Shown one piece after another: positions 33,105 to 43,066 of a stretch of DNA of 43,066 nt. The DNA comes from Ophioceras dolichostomum (Eukaryota; Ascomycota; Sordariomycetes; Magnaporthales; Ophioceraceae). Made by a program: the position numbers and the translations under genes. Each line of letters opens with the position of its first letter. The stretch's first letter is position 1. The stretch is taken from assembly GCA_003049485.1 (NCBI GenBank), contig PYST01000325.1, forward strand, positions 1 through 43,066. The letters run 5' to 3'. The notes under the pieces are model-generated. The model was given only the letters and a program-made list of their open reading frames with translations. It searched no databases and was not told where the DNA came from.

Positions 33105-34323
33105 GTGGCATCTCCGACGTTGCGTTTTACTTTTCGTTTCAGAAGGACGTAATCTATGAAGTCCCGGAGTCAGGACGGGTTATATCACCGGGAAGCGAGG
33201 TCTCCTTCCCGTGGAGAGATTGTGCAGCTACTGGCGTTGGGCGGCCTCTAAACGAAAGTGCGGCCCCTGTCCCGAAAAGAGGATGTGGTCGCCGTCGGTC
33301 GAAAAGGGGTTCGGGCTTCAAGAAATGGCATCTCGATACCTACCAAGTCAGCGCATCCCTCGCCGTCACTGTTTTCACCGAGCAGAAGTACGTCGGTACT
33401 AGTCTGCCGGATAGAAAGACTCGCTTGTATGTTTGTATGTTTTGTATGTTTAGCGTGCTTATCACGAGGTTTACGAAGGGCAACGGAGCTTTCACCACAC
33501 AAGATCCGGCGAGTGTCAAGTTTACTACTTTTGGGCGAGGATCCATGCTGTCAAGCCAGCTGTCTAGGGGGGCATCTGTGGGATACAGACTGGTTGTATG
33601 GCGACCGAACAGGGTCAAGATCTTAAGCACAGCTTTCCACCAGACATTTTTTAACATTGAACAGCCAGCATGACTTTGGTCTAGGTGGTTAATCCTTGCG
33701 GAGACTTCAGATTGGACAACCCCCAGCTTTGAGTAGCCGTGCTGCAACAATACTATGGTCCGGTTATGTGTTGCTTTGGGTTGCGGGCTCGACGCCAACC
33801 TCTCCCTTCCCTCAGCACACATTCTTAGACACATATCTGTGCAACTAACTCCTCTTCATTACCTTTTTTTTCTAATTTCCAACTTGCGACCTTTCAATCG
33901 GCACGGTTCTGCTGGACAAGTCCGTCCTTTGGTGCCCGGCGATGTTATTCCTAGTATCTCCCCCAGTTGATCGGCGTTGTCTTCCTTCCAGCCGTTTTCC
34001 ACATTCAAATCCCAAATCTCTGACAATGAGACTGATCAACATGAATTTGTTGATGCCTCGATGAGAGAAAAAAACACGAGAATCTCAGCCAGTCGCTTGT
34101 CCCCATACTATCATAGCTGGCACATCGAATGGGCCCGTGAAAAGACTCCGAGGCCGTCCAAGTAAAATCATCTTCCCCCAGTCCCTAGACGTAGCTAACA
34201 CCTACACCCTAACGACTGCCGAGTGACGAAGGCATGTTCACAAAGACGTCAACAACAATCCCAAAAAGCACCACAGTCCCTGAAAATTTGCGACCGTACG
34301 CCATCGAACCTTCCAAACCAAGT
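33105..34323. other. Convergent 3' spacer
   Basis: This lies between the ends of the VanZ-like (+) and oxygenase (-) genes. Several ORFs of 60-160 codons exist, but none resembles a known protein or shows gene-like codon use. Confidence 0.5.
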
Positions 34324-36216
34324 CTAGGCGGCGGTGCCCTCTTCCTTTTCCTGCTTGGCGTCGGCGGTCTCCGATGCGGCGGTGGCAGCAGCGTCGCTCC
34401 CATTGCGGCCGCCCTTGACATTCACGATGATGGCGCAGTACGAGTACCTGACCACGTTGCAGGGCTCGTTGCCGTACTAGAGAGATAGGGGGGGTTAGTT
34501 TCGCAATAGTACGTTGGTGTTGTAAGTGGGCTTGGCCGAGTCGTCGTGAGTGGGGTAGAGGAGATGCATTTGTGTATTATATCTGTGTATATGTGCGTAA
34601 CAAGGCGAGATTCGAGAGACTTACGCTGATATATTGGAGTGCCTCTTGCTGGTCCTTGGGCTTCGTGAGCCAAGTGATCTGGTCGAATTTGACCTCGGGA
34701 TGCTCCTGACGGTCGAAGCTCGTCCAATATTTGAGCAGATCAGAGGGTCCTTCTTCGTCTCCATCTCGAAGTTCCCTCCCGGTATCCCACTTCGGAACGA
34801 GATAGCTGGCGACGTATCCATCCGGCTTCTCCTGCTCACGGCCGTCGTAGTACTCGACGTAGTCGTACTCGTCTGCGAGGATGACTGGCCGGATGATCGG
34901 GTTGAGCCCGAGCGCCTTGAAGGTCTGCCACAGGACGGTGTCGAGCCCCTTCAGGGTGTCCGGGAGGCCGCTCTTGGCGTCCGCGTGCGGGTACGCGTGG
35001 CGGCAGTAGAACCCGAGATATCCACCTAGATTCGGGTATTATTTTGGATCATGTCAGCCCAGTCGTAAACAAAATATGTGACCCGGAAAACCCAGATGAC
35101 AGCACGGCGTTGAAGCCCGGCCCACTGAAGGAGGGTGAGGTAGGCAGGTCTGTGGGTTAGGGGTTGAGGTTGGGCTTCGTGACACTGACCCTCCGGCATG
35201 AACTGGGGGTCCTTCAGCATGGACTCGAAGAGCTGAGAGAAGGGAAAGCCGCTGGGATCCAGAGTAGGACAAGAGCCGCCCAGGTAGCCAGTGCCGCGGA
35301 CAGCGTAGAGATTGTAAGTCAGTGTGAGGCGGTGACCGGACTTGACCTCGAGCATCTCGTGCTCGCAGTCGCTGTAGAATGCGGCCCAGCGGATCGAGGC
35401 GTGGTAAGGCTCTTGCTTGGTCGTGCTCCAGTCGAAGGTCATTTCCTTGCCCTCGTGGCGGACTTGAAGTTGACCGCCCCCGTGCTCCAGAGGTAGGCAG
35501 ACCACGAGGGAGCCGAACTGCGATTTGGAACGCGGCGTATCGACGTGGGCCTTGAATTTACCGGACGGACCGGAGTAGACCTGGAGGGCAAGGTCAGTAC
35601 TTAGTAATGATTTTATCGGTGAGAGTAGGTAGCTTCTGTTGTTGTGGGTACATACGTTCATCTTGTACAGCTCGGCGCGCACGCAGCGGCTGCCGTCAGC
35701 GGTCTGGACGTTGGGGAGGAGGACCTGAGCGATAGTATCGACAAGGCCAACCTCGTACGGATTGAAGGATATGGAGAAGGCTGTGGGGTCCATCTTGCCC
35801 GCCTTGCGGTAGGTCTCATCATACACGAGCTCGCCGCCCATGCCGAAGCCGGCCGGCTGCATAGCATTGATGAGCTCCGAGAGATTGCCCTCGGTGGAGT
35901 CGTCGAGAGGGAAGGTGAGCTTAGCCTTCTGGGAGGGCGCCTCACCAGCATCCCAACGGAGAGCAACGGGCCCCGAGGCCATGGCGTCGGTGTCGCCGTC
36001 GCTACTACCAGACGCCGGGGAGCGGGCGCGGACGTCGTCGGCGGCCAGAATGGGGATCGACCCACCGCACGCGAAGGTGGCCTTGTGACTGGCATCGCGG
36101 ATGAAATGCTTAAGCTGGAAGAGGAGATTGGCGCTAGGCTCCTCCGGCGCAACACTCTCGGCAGGAGAGTGGTCGCGCATTTCGGAATCCCGCTCAGAAC
36201 CAGAAGCAGAAGACAT
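34324..36216 (-). CDS. 2-oxoglutarate/Fe(II) oxygenase-type protein
   Basis: Likely a 2OG-Fe(II) dioxygenase of a fungal family related to prolyl-4-hydroxylases; the substrate is unknown. Exons are 36216-35656, 35580-35190, 35025-34625 and 34476-34324, all in phase, giving 501 residues. The metal-binding pattern is visible: HxD in GKFKAHVDTPRSKSQFGSL, then SDCEHEMLEVKSGHRLTLTYNLY, where a His serves as third ligand and the Arg/Lys could bind 2-oxoglutarate. The preceding QVLLPNVQTAD and VRAELYKMNVYSGPSG fit the family. The C-terminal half (FYCRHAYPHAD, LADEYDYVEYYDG, KFDQITWLTKPK, YGNEPCNVVRYSYCAIIVNV) is conserved in this fungal group as far as I recall. An upstream in-frame ATG at 36429, in a strong context (GCCATGG), would add 71 residues resembling a mitochondrial presequence. 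I prefer 36216, but the start is open. Confidence 0.82.
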
Positions 36217-37486
36217 CGTTGGCTCGTGATTTGTCAGGTTGACCAGGGTGGGTGTAGAATGGATGAAGGGAACTGTAGACGCAGAGGCGAGATGAGTTTG
36301 AATGGAGCTGAGAAAAGCGAGACAAGACGGAAGTCGAGAGGTTGATGCTGCTGGAGGCAGGTGCGACCTGTGATGAAGGATCAGAAGGTGCCGGTAGATG
36401 AGGGACCGGAGACGAGAGACGGAAGCCATGGCTTAAATACTAACCTATCTAGGGACGCAGAGGCCGGGCTCGATGGACTCGCTGTACAGTTTCCCAGGGT
36501 ACTAAAGGATTAATTGTGCACCTGAACAACCGGGGTCAGCAGTACCTGACAAGGCTTGAGATATTGGAGGGTTGAGGTATTTCAGACGCAGGAAGCCATG
36601 AAAGTGACCTGACAGGTCTTTGACAGGGCCCAATACCTTGAAGTACAGAATGAACTTTCAATACCCTGGGAGACTGTAAGCTAGCCCGAAGTGAGGTCAA
36701 GGTGCATCACTGTTACTTCAGAAGTGAAGCGCGCCATGCCGAGACGCGGGTCGTGGCATCACCAATCGCAGGACGCGAACCAACTGGACATCACATGAAA
36801 CTCGACCAGTACTTCGATGAGTCAAAGGCTCCCCAACCTCATTTTCTCGTTTTTAGTCTTTTTTTTTGGTCTCCCAGCTCATTATTTGCTTCTTTGCGTG
36901 GGTGACTGGCGAATGAGGGGACAGGAACGCAGGCAGCCATGCCAACGACCATCTCCCTTGTATCAGGCGTCGATGCAAGGTCGACATCCTCAACCAACAA
37001 AAAAAAACTTTATTCAACAGAGAGCCGGGAGTCGGGATCCCGCCTGACATTAGTGCCGCTTCTGATTGGCGACGATCCGTAGGGGACGCCCGGACGATGA
37101 CCTCTTGACGGTGTGCCCGAAGGACCAGAACACGACGGCAGGGCTGGTCCAACATTCCTCCACCGATAGGTCAAATCCTTAGCCAGGTGACACGCCGTCG
37201 ACCTTGTGCATCGCGCCCTCGACCTCGTCCCCGCCCCCTCGTTCATCGATAGATGATGCGTGAGTCAAGTGTCGGGTAGGGGTGGGTGAACATCGCGATC
37301 TTGCGCTGTGCTCCGTTTTGGTCAGCCACAACGCGAGCCCGTTGAGAGGGACTAACCACAGCCGTGAATGGCACAGCCGAGTACCGCGAGGCAGGAAGAA
37401 GACGGCCTCATATAGCGCTAGCTAGTACTCTAGAAACTTAAAGAGCTCCTCATTACTGACGAGCCCGAAATCGCCTAAGGCCAGGT

Positions 37487-37516
37487 ATCGTCTAGACTGT
37501 TTCTATTCTAGACGAT
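37487..37516. repeat. Perfect 10-bp inverted repeat, 10-base loop
   Basis: ATCGTCTAGA (37487-37496) and TCTAGACGAT (37507-37516) flank CTGTTTCTAT. Each arm carries a TCTAGA palindrome. It could be a cruciform, an RNA hairpin or a dimeric protein site; none is proven. Confidence 0.85.
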
Positions 37517-37701
37517 GGTCGGAAAGAATTTGGAGGGCGAGGCGATGGGCCCTGCATTTTGGACCAAAAAAGGGGAGAAGAAATTGCACAGAGGGCTCCA
37601 GCGTCATTCGATCGATGATTGTGGTCTGCGGCCCAGCGTGGAGAGTTTTAATGTCGGGCAGTAAGAAGAGTCGCGGTATTTCGGAGGGCCTATCAGTCTG
37701 A

Positions 37702-37748
37702 CTACCTACCTAACTAGGTAGGTAGGTAGGTAGGTAGGTAGGTAGGTA
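37702..37748. repeat. (TAGG)n tract with inverted start
   Basis: CTACCTACCTA (37702-37712) faces TAGGTAGGTAG (37715-37725) across two bases. About eight TAGG units then follow, ending some ten bases before the stop codon (TAG) of the next minus-strand gene. Confidence 0.9.
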
Positions 37749-37758
37749 CTAGTATGGT

Positions 37759-38626
37759 TTAGTGTTCATCGTCCTTGCCGTCGTTCTGACCGTCTTCGTC
37801 CTCCTCCTTCTCCTTCTCCTCCTCTTTTCCCTCACCTTCAACTTTCGCCGAGCATTCTCGAAGTAGCCTGCGACGGTCGTCCCGCTGATCTGCCAGATAT
37901 ACAAGACGTCGCAGCTGTCCGACGTATACTCCGCGGGCTTCGGTCCTCAGCCGATGCAGCCCCCCTTCATCCAACTTGTTGATCATCGTGACCAACCTGT
38001 CGGGCCAGAAATCACAGTCCTCCCTGAACTTGCGGTCACCACAATCCTCCACCGTAAACAAATTCTCGTAGATGGTGTAAAGCGCCTCGACCGCGTTTCT
38101 CTTGGTGCCGTACAATGAATATTCATCCATCTGCTCGAGGATCTCATCCATCATGCTTGCCACCTCGCCGATCACTTCAAGCGCGATGTCGTCCTTTGGG
38201 TACCCGCTGGACCAAGTCAGTTGTCGTCTACTTCCTGCACTAAGAGGGGGTACGTTTCCCACGTTAGTTGCGTCCGAGTAGAAAGGAGCGTAGATCTGAA
38301 AAGATCCGCAGCTCAGGCATGCAGAGGTCATGTAGGTGCTTACTTGCGCTGTGGGCATAACGCTCGAAATCAAGAACTTTCGCCCTCTCGCGTGCAGCGA
38401 ATTGACCCCAAGTCGACTCGATGGCCTTTCTCGTGCGTCCACTAGGATGGTCTTTCGCGAGCGACAAAGCAAGACTCGACAACTCCTCGACAGGCAGTCC
38501 CTTGATCTTCTTGAGCAAAGTCTCGTCATCTCCGTCCCCGGCCGGCGTATTGGCTTCGTCAGCGGGCATAGCTCCCGCGGCTGGCTGGTCGGCGGGCGCG
38601 CGCTTGACAGGTCGCTCGCAGGACAT
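37759..38626 (-). CDS. Uncharacterised protein, tandem paralogue A
   Basis: No known family is recognised. Exon 1 (38626-38344) and exon 2 (38234-37759) are joined over an intron with donor GTAAGC, a perfect CTAAC branch site and acceptor GTGCAG, giving 252 residues in phase. The N-terminus is Lys/Arg- and Ala-rich (RPVKRAPADQPAAG). A helical segment follows, LLKKIKGLPVEELSSLAL. Then RKAIESTWGQFAARERAK, IALEVIGEVASMMDEILEQ, GTKRNAVEALYTIYENL and FWPDRLVTMINKLDEGG. The C-terminal 30 residues are almost all Glu/Lys/Asp/Gly. There is no signal peptide or membrane helix, so it is probably nuclear or cytosolic. The adjoining minus-strand region 39197-40085 encodes a clearly related but disrupted version. 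A lineage-specific family is likely. Exon 1 to exon 2 is well supported by phase. Confidence 0.72.
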
Positions 38627-39196
38627 CTTCGGATATCGAGGAGCCTGTGTTCTCGTGGCTCGCCCCTTGCTCAGAAGCGAACAATTCGACACCTCTGGGG
38701 GTGCGATGTGCAAAGATGGCGTGTTGTTGGGTGGGCTTCATGACGCGTCTTCGGTCCTCCGGGTTGTCGTTCCCTGATGTCACCGATTCGCACTGGCTAT
38801 AGTGGGAAGAAGGAGAAAAAAAATGTTACCCCGGTAATCGCCCGTTCGTTGCGGACATTATTGGCTCCACATGCCTCCGATGCCCGCCCCGGGTCCGCCC
38901 CCAAACTCCCGACCTGCCGAGCCGGCCTACCTGCTGCGTTCTCTTTTAGGCACGCATACGCCATGTTGAAACGAAGTCACCCTGATCGGAAGTCACCCAA
39001 GTCATCCGCCTTCTCTCCCTTTTTTTCCTTCCTTCCTCTCCTGCTTGCCTTTTTTCATCATTAGGTGTTTTTTTTTCTTCTCCGTCTTCGGGCTCCTCTT
39101 TCCGACCGCGTATTTTTTTTTCTCCCATCAAAATCTCAACACATTTCCCAAGTTGTTCTAGGACGTCACCCTCCTCCGCCCCTATCTGGAGCTCTC
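38627..39196. other. Spacer between the tandem paralogues
   Basis: This is the promoter side of paralogue A. It has CT-rich runs on the plus strand around 39,010-39,120, including poly-T stretches. No other element is seen. Confidence 0.5.
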
Positions 39197-40085
39197 TCAA
39201 CCTTTTGTTGCACAATCCCTGTGCTCAGTCGCAAGCCTTTTCTGCTCCTCGCCATTCAGCGTGCCGAGCAGATCGACTAGCCAGTCATCCCAGCACTTAG
39301 TGAGCACCCGCCAGTCTTTTGACTGGCCGAAGCTGGACGAACTGCCAACGGACACGTCGTCGTCCGGCCCAGCCCGGTCTTGCAACTCGTAGTCGCTGGG
39401 TTCGCTCGCCTCCGGCATGTCATCGAAAATGTAGAACGGCGCCAAAACCGCGTTCCTCTTAGTCCGGTACGTCGAGTGCTCACTCGTCCGCCTGAGGATG
39501 GTGTCTATAATGAACTCTACCTAGGTACTCCCCGGATCGCCTTGAATGCAGCTCAGTGCTGCTCAGATTTGTCGAGCTTCAATTCCAAGCAACTGATGTC
39601 CATCAAGGACCCTGAACACCTACAAATTAGCGACAACTGAATGGGCCCATTTATTTCCTGCTGGACAAGAGCTAGATGGCCAAAAAGAAGTGACTTGCGC
39701 GCCTTCGTGACGAAGCGAAAAACAAGGTCCTGCGTGTAGTCCTGGGCAACGATACGGCTGTGGTGGAACTAGATGTTCCAACAAGCAGCTCTCCAGTGTC
39801 GTCTTCCATGGCCACTCTGAGATGATATTCTTGCACAGTCTCTACGGGCAGCTTGCGGATCTTCTCTCGCAATTGGTCCATTCTTGCAGTCACGTCTGAC
39901 GTGGACGAATGGCCAGCAGAGACATTCCCCTGATATGGCCACGGAACGTGCCGTTGCCGTGATCGGCTCCTCAGCGCGAGCGCGTTTAGCAGGCGGTCCG
40001 ATTTCTGCATCTGGGATAGAGATGATCGTGTGTTGTCTTTGTTTTCCAGGAACGCGTCGTTCGATTCACTGACCGCTGCTTTCAT
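39197..40085 (-). pseudogene. Degenerate tandem paralogue B of the neighbouring gene
   Basis: Two blocks resemble paralogue A in the same order. Near 39890-39800 the frame encodes MDQLREKIRKLPVETVQEY, against LLKKIKGLPVEELSSLAL in A. Near 39530-39197 it encodes EFIIDTILRRTSEHSTYRTK followed by RNAVLAPFYIFDDM, against DEILEQMDEYSLYGTKRNAV in A, then CWDDWLVDLLGTLNGEE against FWPDRLVTMINKLDEGG. B stops soon after (RLATEHRDCATKG, stop at 39197) and lacks A's C-terminal part. The best match to A's basic N-terminus (GPPAKRARAEEP, near 39975-40008) is in a different frame from the KIRKLPVE block. An in-frame TAG precedes EFIID and doubles as a possible acceptor (ACCTAG). It could still be a diverged multi-exon gene, but decay is more likely. 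Confidence 0.6.
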
Positions 40086-40632
40086 CCCGGCTTTCTCGCC
40101 TACCTATCGATTCGCACAGACCATAGCTAAAATGCCAGATTGCCGAGATTCTGAAGACCACTGGACCTTTTTTTGTCGGGAATTTCTCCTGGAAGAAACC
40201 CATTTGGTTCTCGTGAGTCTTTTTGCGCCATCATCGATGGTATCCCATGTTCAGCCCCAGCGAGCCCAAGGGCGGACGTCAGGGGCGTCTTTGGCAGAGG
40301 GGCACAGATCGGCACATTTTGATTAATTTACCTCTACTGACCATTTACTATGAAGAACTTAGAGGCTAGTATAATGCTCATCATGATCTGCTGGTACCCC
40401 GGGCGGGTCCAGACAAATACGAACTAGCTATTCCTGACCCGGAGGTGATCCCATTAAGGGTCGTCGTCAGGACACTCCATAATGAAATCTCGTCCGCCGA
40501 CACTGACAGCTACAGGAACCAGCGCGAACAGTCATACGACGGCCTGCCGATTTGTCTCGCAAAATGCGCTATGTGCGTTGTACAAGCTGCCAGACTTTCA
40601 ACTTCCGCAGTCATGTCGGCCCTACCTACTAC
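40086..40632. other. Intergenic, no gene seen
   Basis: Upstream of paralogue B and 3' of the HsbA-like gene. Nothing recognisable. Confidence 0.5.
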
Positions 40633-41300
40633 CTAGCTAGAATCATCCTCCTCTTCATCGGCCTGGTCCTCTCCACCTGAAGAGTTCGCGAACGCCTTCG
40701 TTGCCTTCTCGAAGGCCTTGACACGCCGTGCCTCCAGCGCGTCGGCTTGGTCCTTCATCTCGGCCGGGGCCTTGGACTGCAGGAGCTGGGAGAGGTCCTT
40801 CGCGGCCTGCTCCGTCCTGGCGACGTTCCTCTTGACCAAACCTGCGTTTTCCTCGAAAGGGCTGTGGTCAGCAGCTAGAAAGGTTTCTCGGGGGACAGTG
40901 AGGGATGGTGGAGTCCTCACCTCCGACGTGCAGCTCCTCGTACCGGGCCAGGTTGGCTACGACAAGCCCGAGCTGCTTCTCTGTCAAGTCGACGACTCTC
41001 TCAATAGAGTCTAGGATGGTCTTCGCCTCCTCTGGGGTCGGATCCGATCCCTATATGTCTCGCCCACAGGTCAGAAAGCCACAAGGCTTCTTCAGATTAG
41101 AAAGGGGATAACGACCCGAGTCCACTTACATCATAGTCCACCATCGACTTCTTGATCTCCGAGACGATCGAGTTGCTCTTTCTGCCTAGCTTGACGGCAT
41201 CGCTAAACTTGATATCCTCCCCTTTGGCCGCGATGTTGTTGGCCTTGGTCAACTTCCGCTCAATGTTGGCGATGTGCTTCTGGGAGCTGGCGACAGACAT
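40633..41300 (-). CDS. HsbA-like helical protein without signal peptide
   Basis: HsbA (hydrophobic surface binding protein A, PF12296) proteins are small, helical and usually secreted, binding hydrophobic surfaces and recruiting cutinases. Exons are 41300-41130, 41050-40921 and 40874-40633, with donors GTAAGT and GTGAGG, all in phase, encoding 180 residues. The helical pattern fits: IANIERKLTKANNIAAKGED, IVSEIKKSMVDYD, EEAKTILDSIERVVDLTEK and then VKRNVARTEQAAKDL with LLQSKAPAEMKDQADALEA and KAFEKATKAF, like the L-x-K-x-P...A-x-x-L...F-x-x-A core of HsbA. There is no hydrophobic signal sequence (MSVASSQKHIANI), unlike known HsbA, and the end is acidic (GGEDQADEEEDDSS). It is probably intracellular. 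The family assignment is from memory of the pattern, so moderate. Confidence 0.65.
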
Positions 41301-43066
41301 GGTGACTTATGATATAGAGTAGATGATATAGAAAAAAATGGTCTGTTTGCTGTAGTTGCTGTCCGTGTTCTTCGGCGCTGAGGGTGTGTGTGATAAAGTG
41401 AGGAAGTCAACGATCTCCAACAAACGTCCCAACATTGCTTCTTATACCTGCCGATGTTGTTCAGATTTACTTCTGATATCACGAGATTATAACTGGGTAA
41501 CCATCACGGAGCCGAGGCGAACTAGCTGTCCTGCTTTTACTTGGCCTGAGCTACTAAGGGTAAGGAGATTATTGGATGGGAATGGACTTGATGAGACCAC
41601 CTCGAGGCCAAGCTCCCCAGACAGTTATGCTTCCTCGACGAAGCTCCCCTGTTCGGCGTGAAAATGCCGAAACAAACCTCCCGGCACTCGGCCAACCTAT
41701 TTGAGTTGAGCTTCAGCCAAACGCAACATAACCGCCAACAAACGCTACCCAGCGACTGGAGGCAAAATCAAGATGGTTTGATGGTTTCTACAAATAGCAC
41801 CACACAGACACAACCAAGCATAGGTAGTTAAACGGTCCCTACAAGAAGTGGAGACAGAGCATAACCCGACATCGTCATCCATACCTGTGCCCACTCACGG
41901 ATTCGGAGAGAGGACGTGGTTGAATTGCGCCGAGCCTCGCAAGATGAGGCGGCGGGCCTCCTCTGGGTCGTCCAGAGCGCATCAGTAGCTTCCAATGCGT
42001 TCAGCTTGCTTCTGCAACGCTCGGGGATCGAGAGGCGTATCCCTATAGCAAGGTAGGCAGTAGAATTGATCTCCTTCAGGTCTCAGCACATCCCTTTCAA
42101 AAAGGTTAGCTTGAAAAGATCAGAGCGAATCGGAGGGAACAATGATGATTTGTTGTGGCGGCCTTCAACACCTTGACGCGAGGCAACGCCCCGGCTTCGC
42201 TCTCCTATGAGCCCCTCTCCTGGGACGTGGCTCGGCATTACACGTATACCATCGCTCTGGACTTCGTGCAGTTCTAAAGTCAATGGCACTCGGATCTTTT
42301 CCACCGGACTCGTTGTTGGACAAAGCCGTGAGCTACTAGCTTAGCGGATTTCAGCCGACCCGAACCGACACAAACACTACGATAAGCCCGACAGCCAATA
42401 CGACAATTGCCTTCCATCACAGAAACCGGGCGTTTCCAGCAGCCCAGCCTTACCCAGCTTCGGTTCACGGCAAATTTTTTATCCACTTTCCCATCCACCC
42501 ACATGCAACCAGCTGTCCACCCCCCCTTTTCTCCCGCGCTCTCATACCGCAGTCGACAAAAAGATGTGCACAAAGCTCAACACAGCCAAAAGAAGGACTC
42601 CAGCCAGCCACGTGGACCGTCTCAGGCCATCCATCATGCGGGCGTGCCAAGGCTCATCCAATAAAATACACGAAAGTTGCACTTTCAGAACAGAGATAAA
42701 GACCAATGAAAAGAAGAAAAAAAAATAAGAAAAAAACCGCAAACCCTACCATAAATACCTCTCTAGGTAGTACATAGCAGAGGTCCGGACGAAAGATTCC
42801 CGAGTGTGGTGTGCAGTGCTAGCTTAGTGTGACCCCCGCGCCCATCAACAGTCGCTCGAGTTATCGGATAAGACCCATTATCCATCGCCTTCCTCATTCC
42901 TATTCGCTCAACCCTCTATCCTTCCGCACGTAGCTACCTAGGTACCAAGGTAGGTAACCTTCCTCACGTAAGTACACCCTCGCGTAAGTCCACACCCACC
43001 TAGAGGTAAGTACCCAGGTCACTAACTCACCCACTCACTCACTCCTCCTTCCTCCCCACCCCGTCC
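41301..43066. other. Gene-free right end
   Basis: This is 1.77 kb without a convincing ORF. It includes the promoter side of the HsbA-like gene and, from about 42,740, CT-rich DNA with TACCTAGGTA (42935-42944) and related ACCTAG/GGTAAG words. It may be the upstream region of a gene outside the window. Confidence 0.5.

Larger units (their letters stand above)
36217..37758. promoter_or_regulatory. Upstream region of the oxygenase gene
   Basis: This contains a possible N-terminal extension (to 36429), then AT-richer DNA with no gene. Near its right end lie a perfect hairpin (37487-37516) and a TAGG repeat (37702-37748). The right edge is the 3' flank of the next minus-strand gene. Confidence 0.45.

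Noticed and set aside
33340..33834. 164-codon minus-strand ORF downstream of the VanZ-like gene
   Set aside because: No recognisable motif, no splice or promoter context, and ordinary intergenic composition.
1..43066. tRNA or rRNA genes, transposons
   Set aside because: No T-arm-like GGTTCRA box with a matching acceptor stem, no rRNA words, and no transposase or reverse transcriptase motif were seen by eye. A covariance-model search was not possible here.

Overview
The window looks like nuclear DNA of a filamentous ascomycete, most likely a sordariomycete. The evidence is GC-rich exons with strong third-position GC, many short introns (about 50-290 bp) with GTAAGT/GTATGT-type donors and CTRAC-like branch sites, long AT-richer intergenic spacers full of microsatellites, and gene families typical of these fungi (DUF3632, HET domain, vacuolar pepsin, SAGA Spt7). 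No bacterial operon, CRISPR array, rRNA or intact mobile element was seen. All exon structures were built by hand from splice signals and reading-frame phase.

Left part (1-11.5 kb): a DUF3632 gene on the minus strand, with a one-base phase conflict at a G7 run; a Ser/Thr-rich gene of unknown function on the plus strand; a leucine-rich-repeat protein (-); GMP synthase (-, seven exons); and, divergent from it, an RMND1/DUF155 mitochondrial protein (+). The spacer between the last two carries four GATAAG motifs in 46 bp, and an upstream ORF overlaps the RMND1 start codon.

Centre (11.5-29 kb): a large glutamine-rich nuclear-type protein (-, with a 47-N assembly gap), vacuolar proteinase A (-), cytosolic serine hydroxymethyltransferase (+), and the SAGA subunit Spt7 (-, bromodomain plus histone fold). 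Spt7 has a long (GA)n tract just past its stop. These are conserved housekeeping genes.

Right part (29-43 kb): more accessory in character. It holds a broken HET-domain gene with in-frame TAG codons in conserved motifs, a VanZ-like membrane protein (+), a 2-oxoglutarate/Fe(II) oxygenase-type protein (-), an uncharacterised gene (-) with a degenerate-looking tandem paralogue beside it, and an HsbA-like helical protein (-) that lacks a signal peptide. The last 1.7 kb shows no gene.

GMP synthase and serine hydroxymethyltransferase both serve purine/one-carbon metabolism but are 12 kb apart, and nothing suggests a cluster. I did not find a convincing new multi-gene system. The best leads are the tandem paralogue pair, the decayed HET gene, the HsbA-like intracellular protein and the uncharacterised Q-rich protein.
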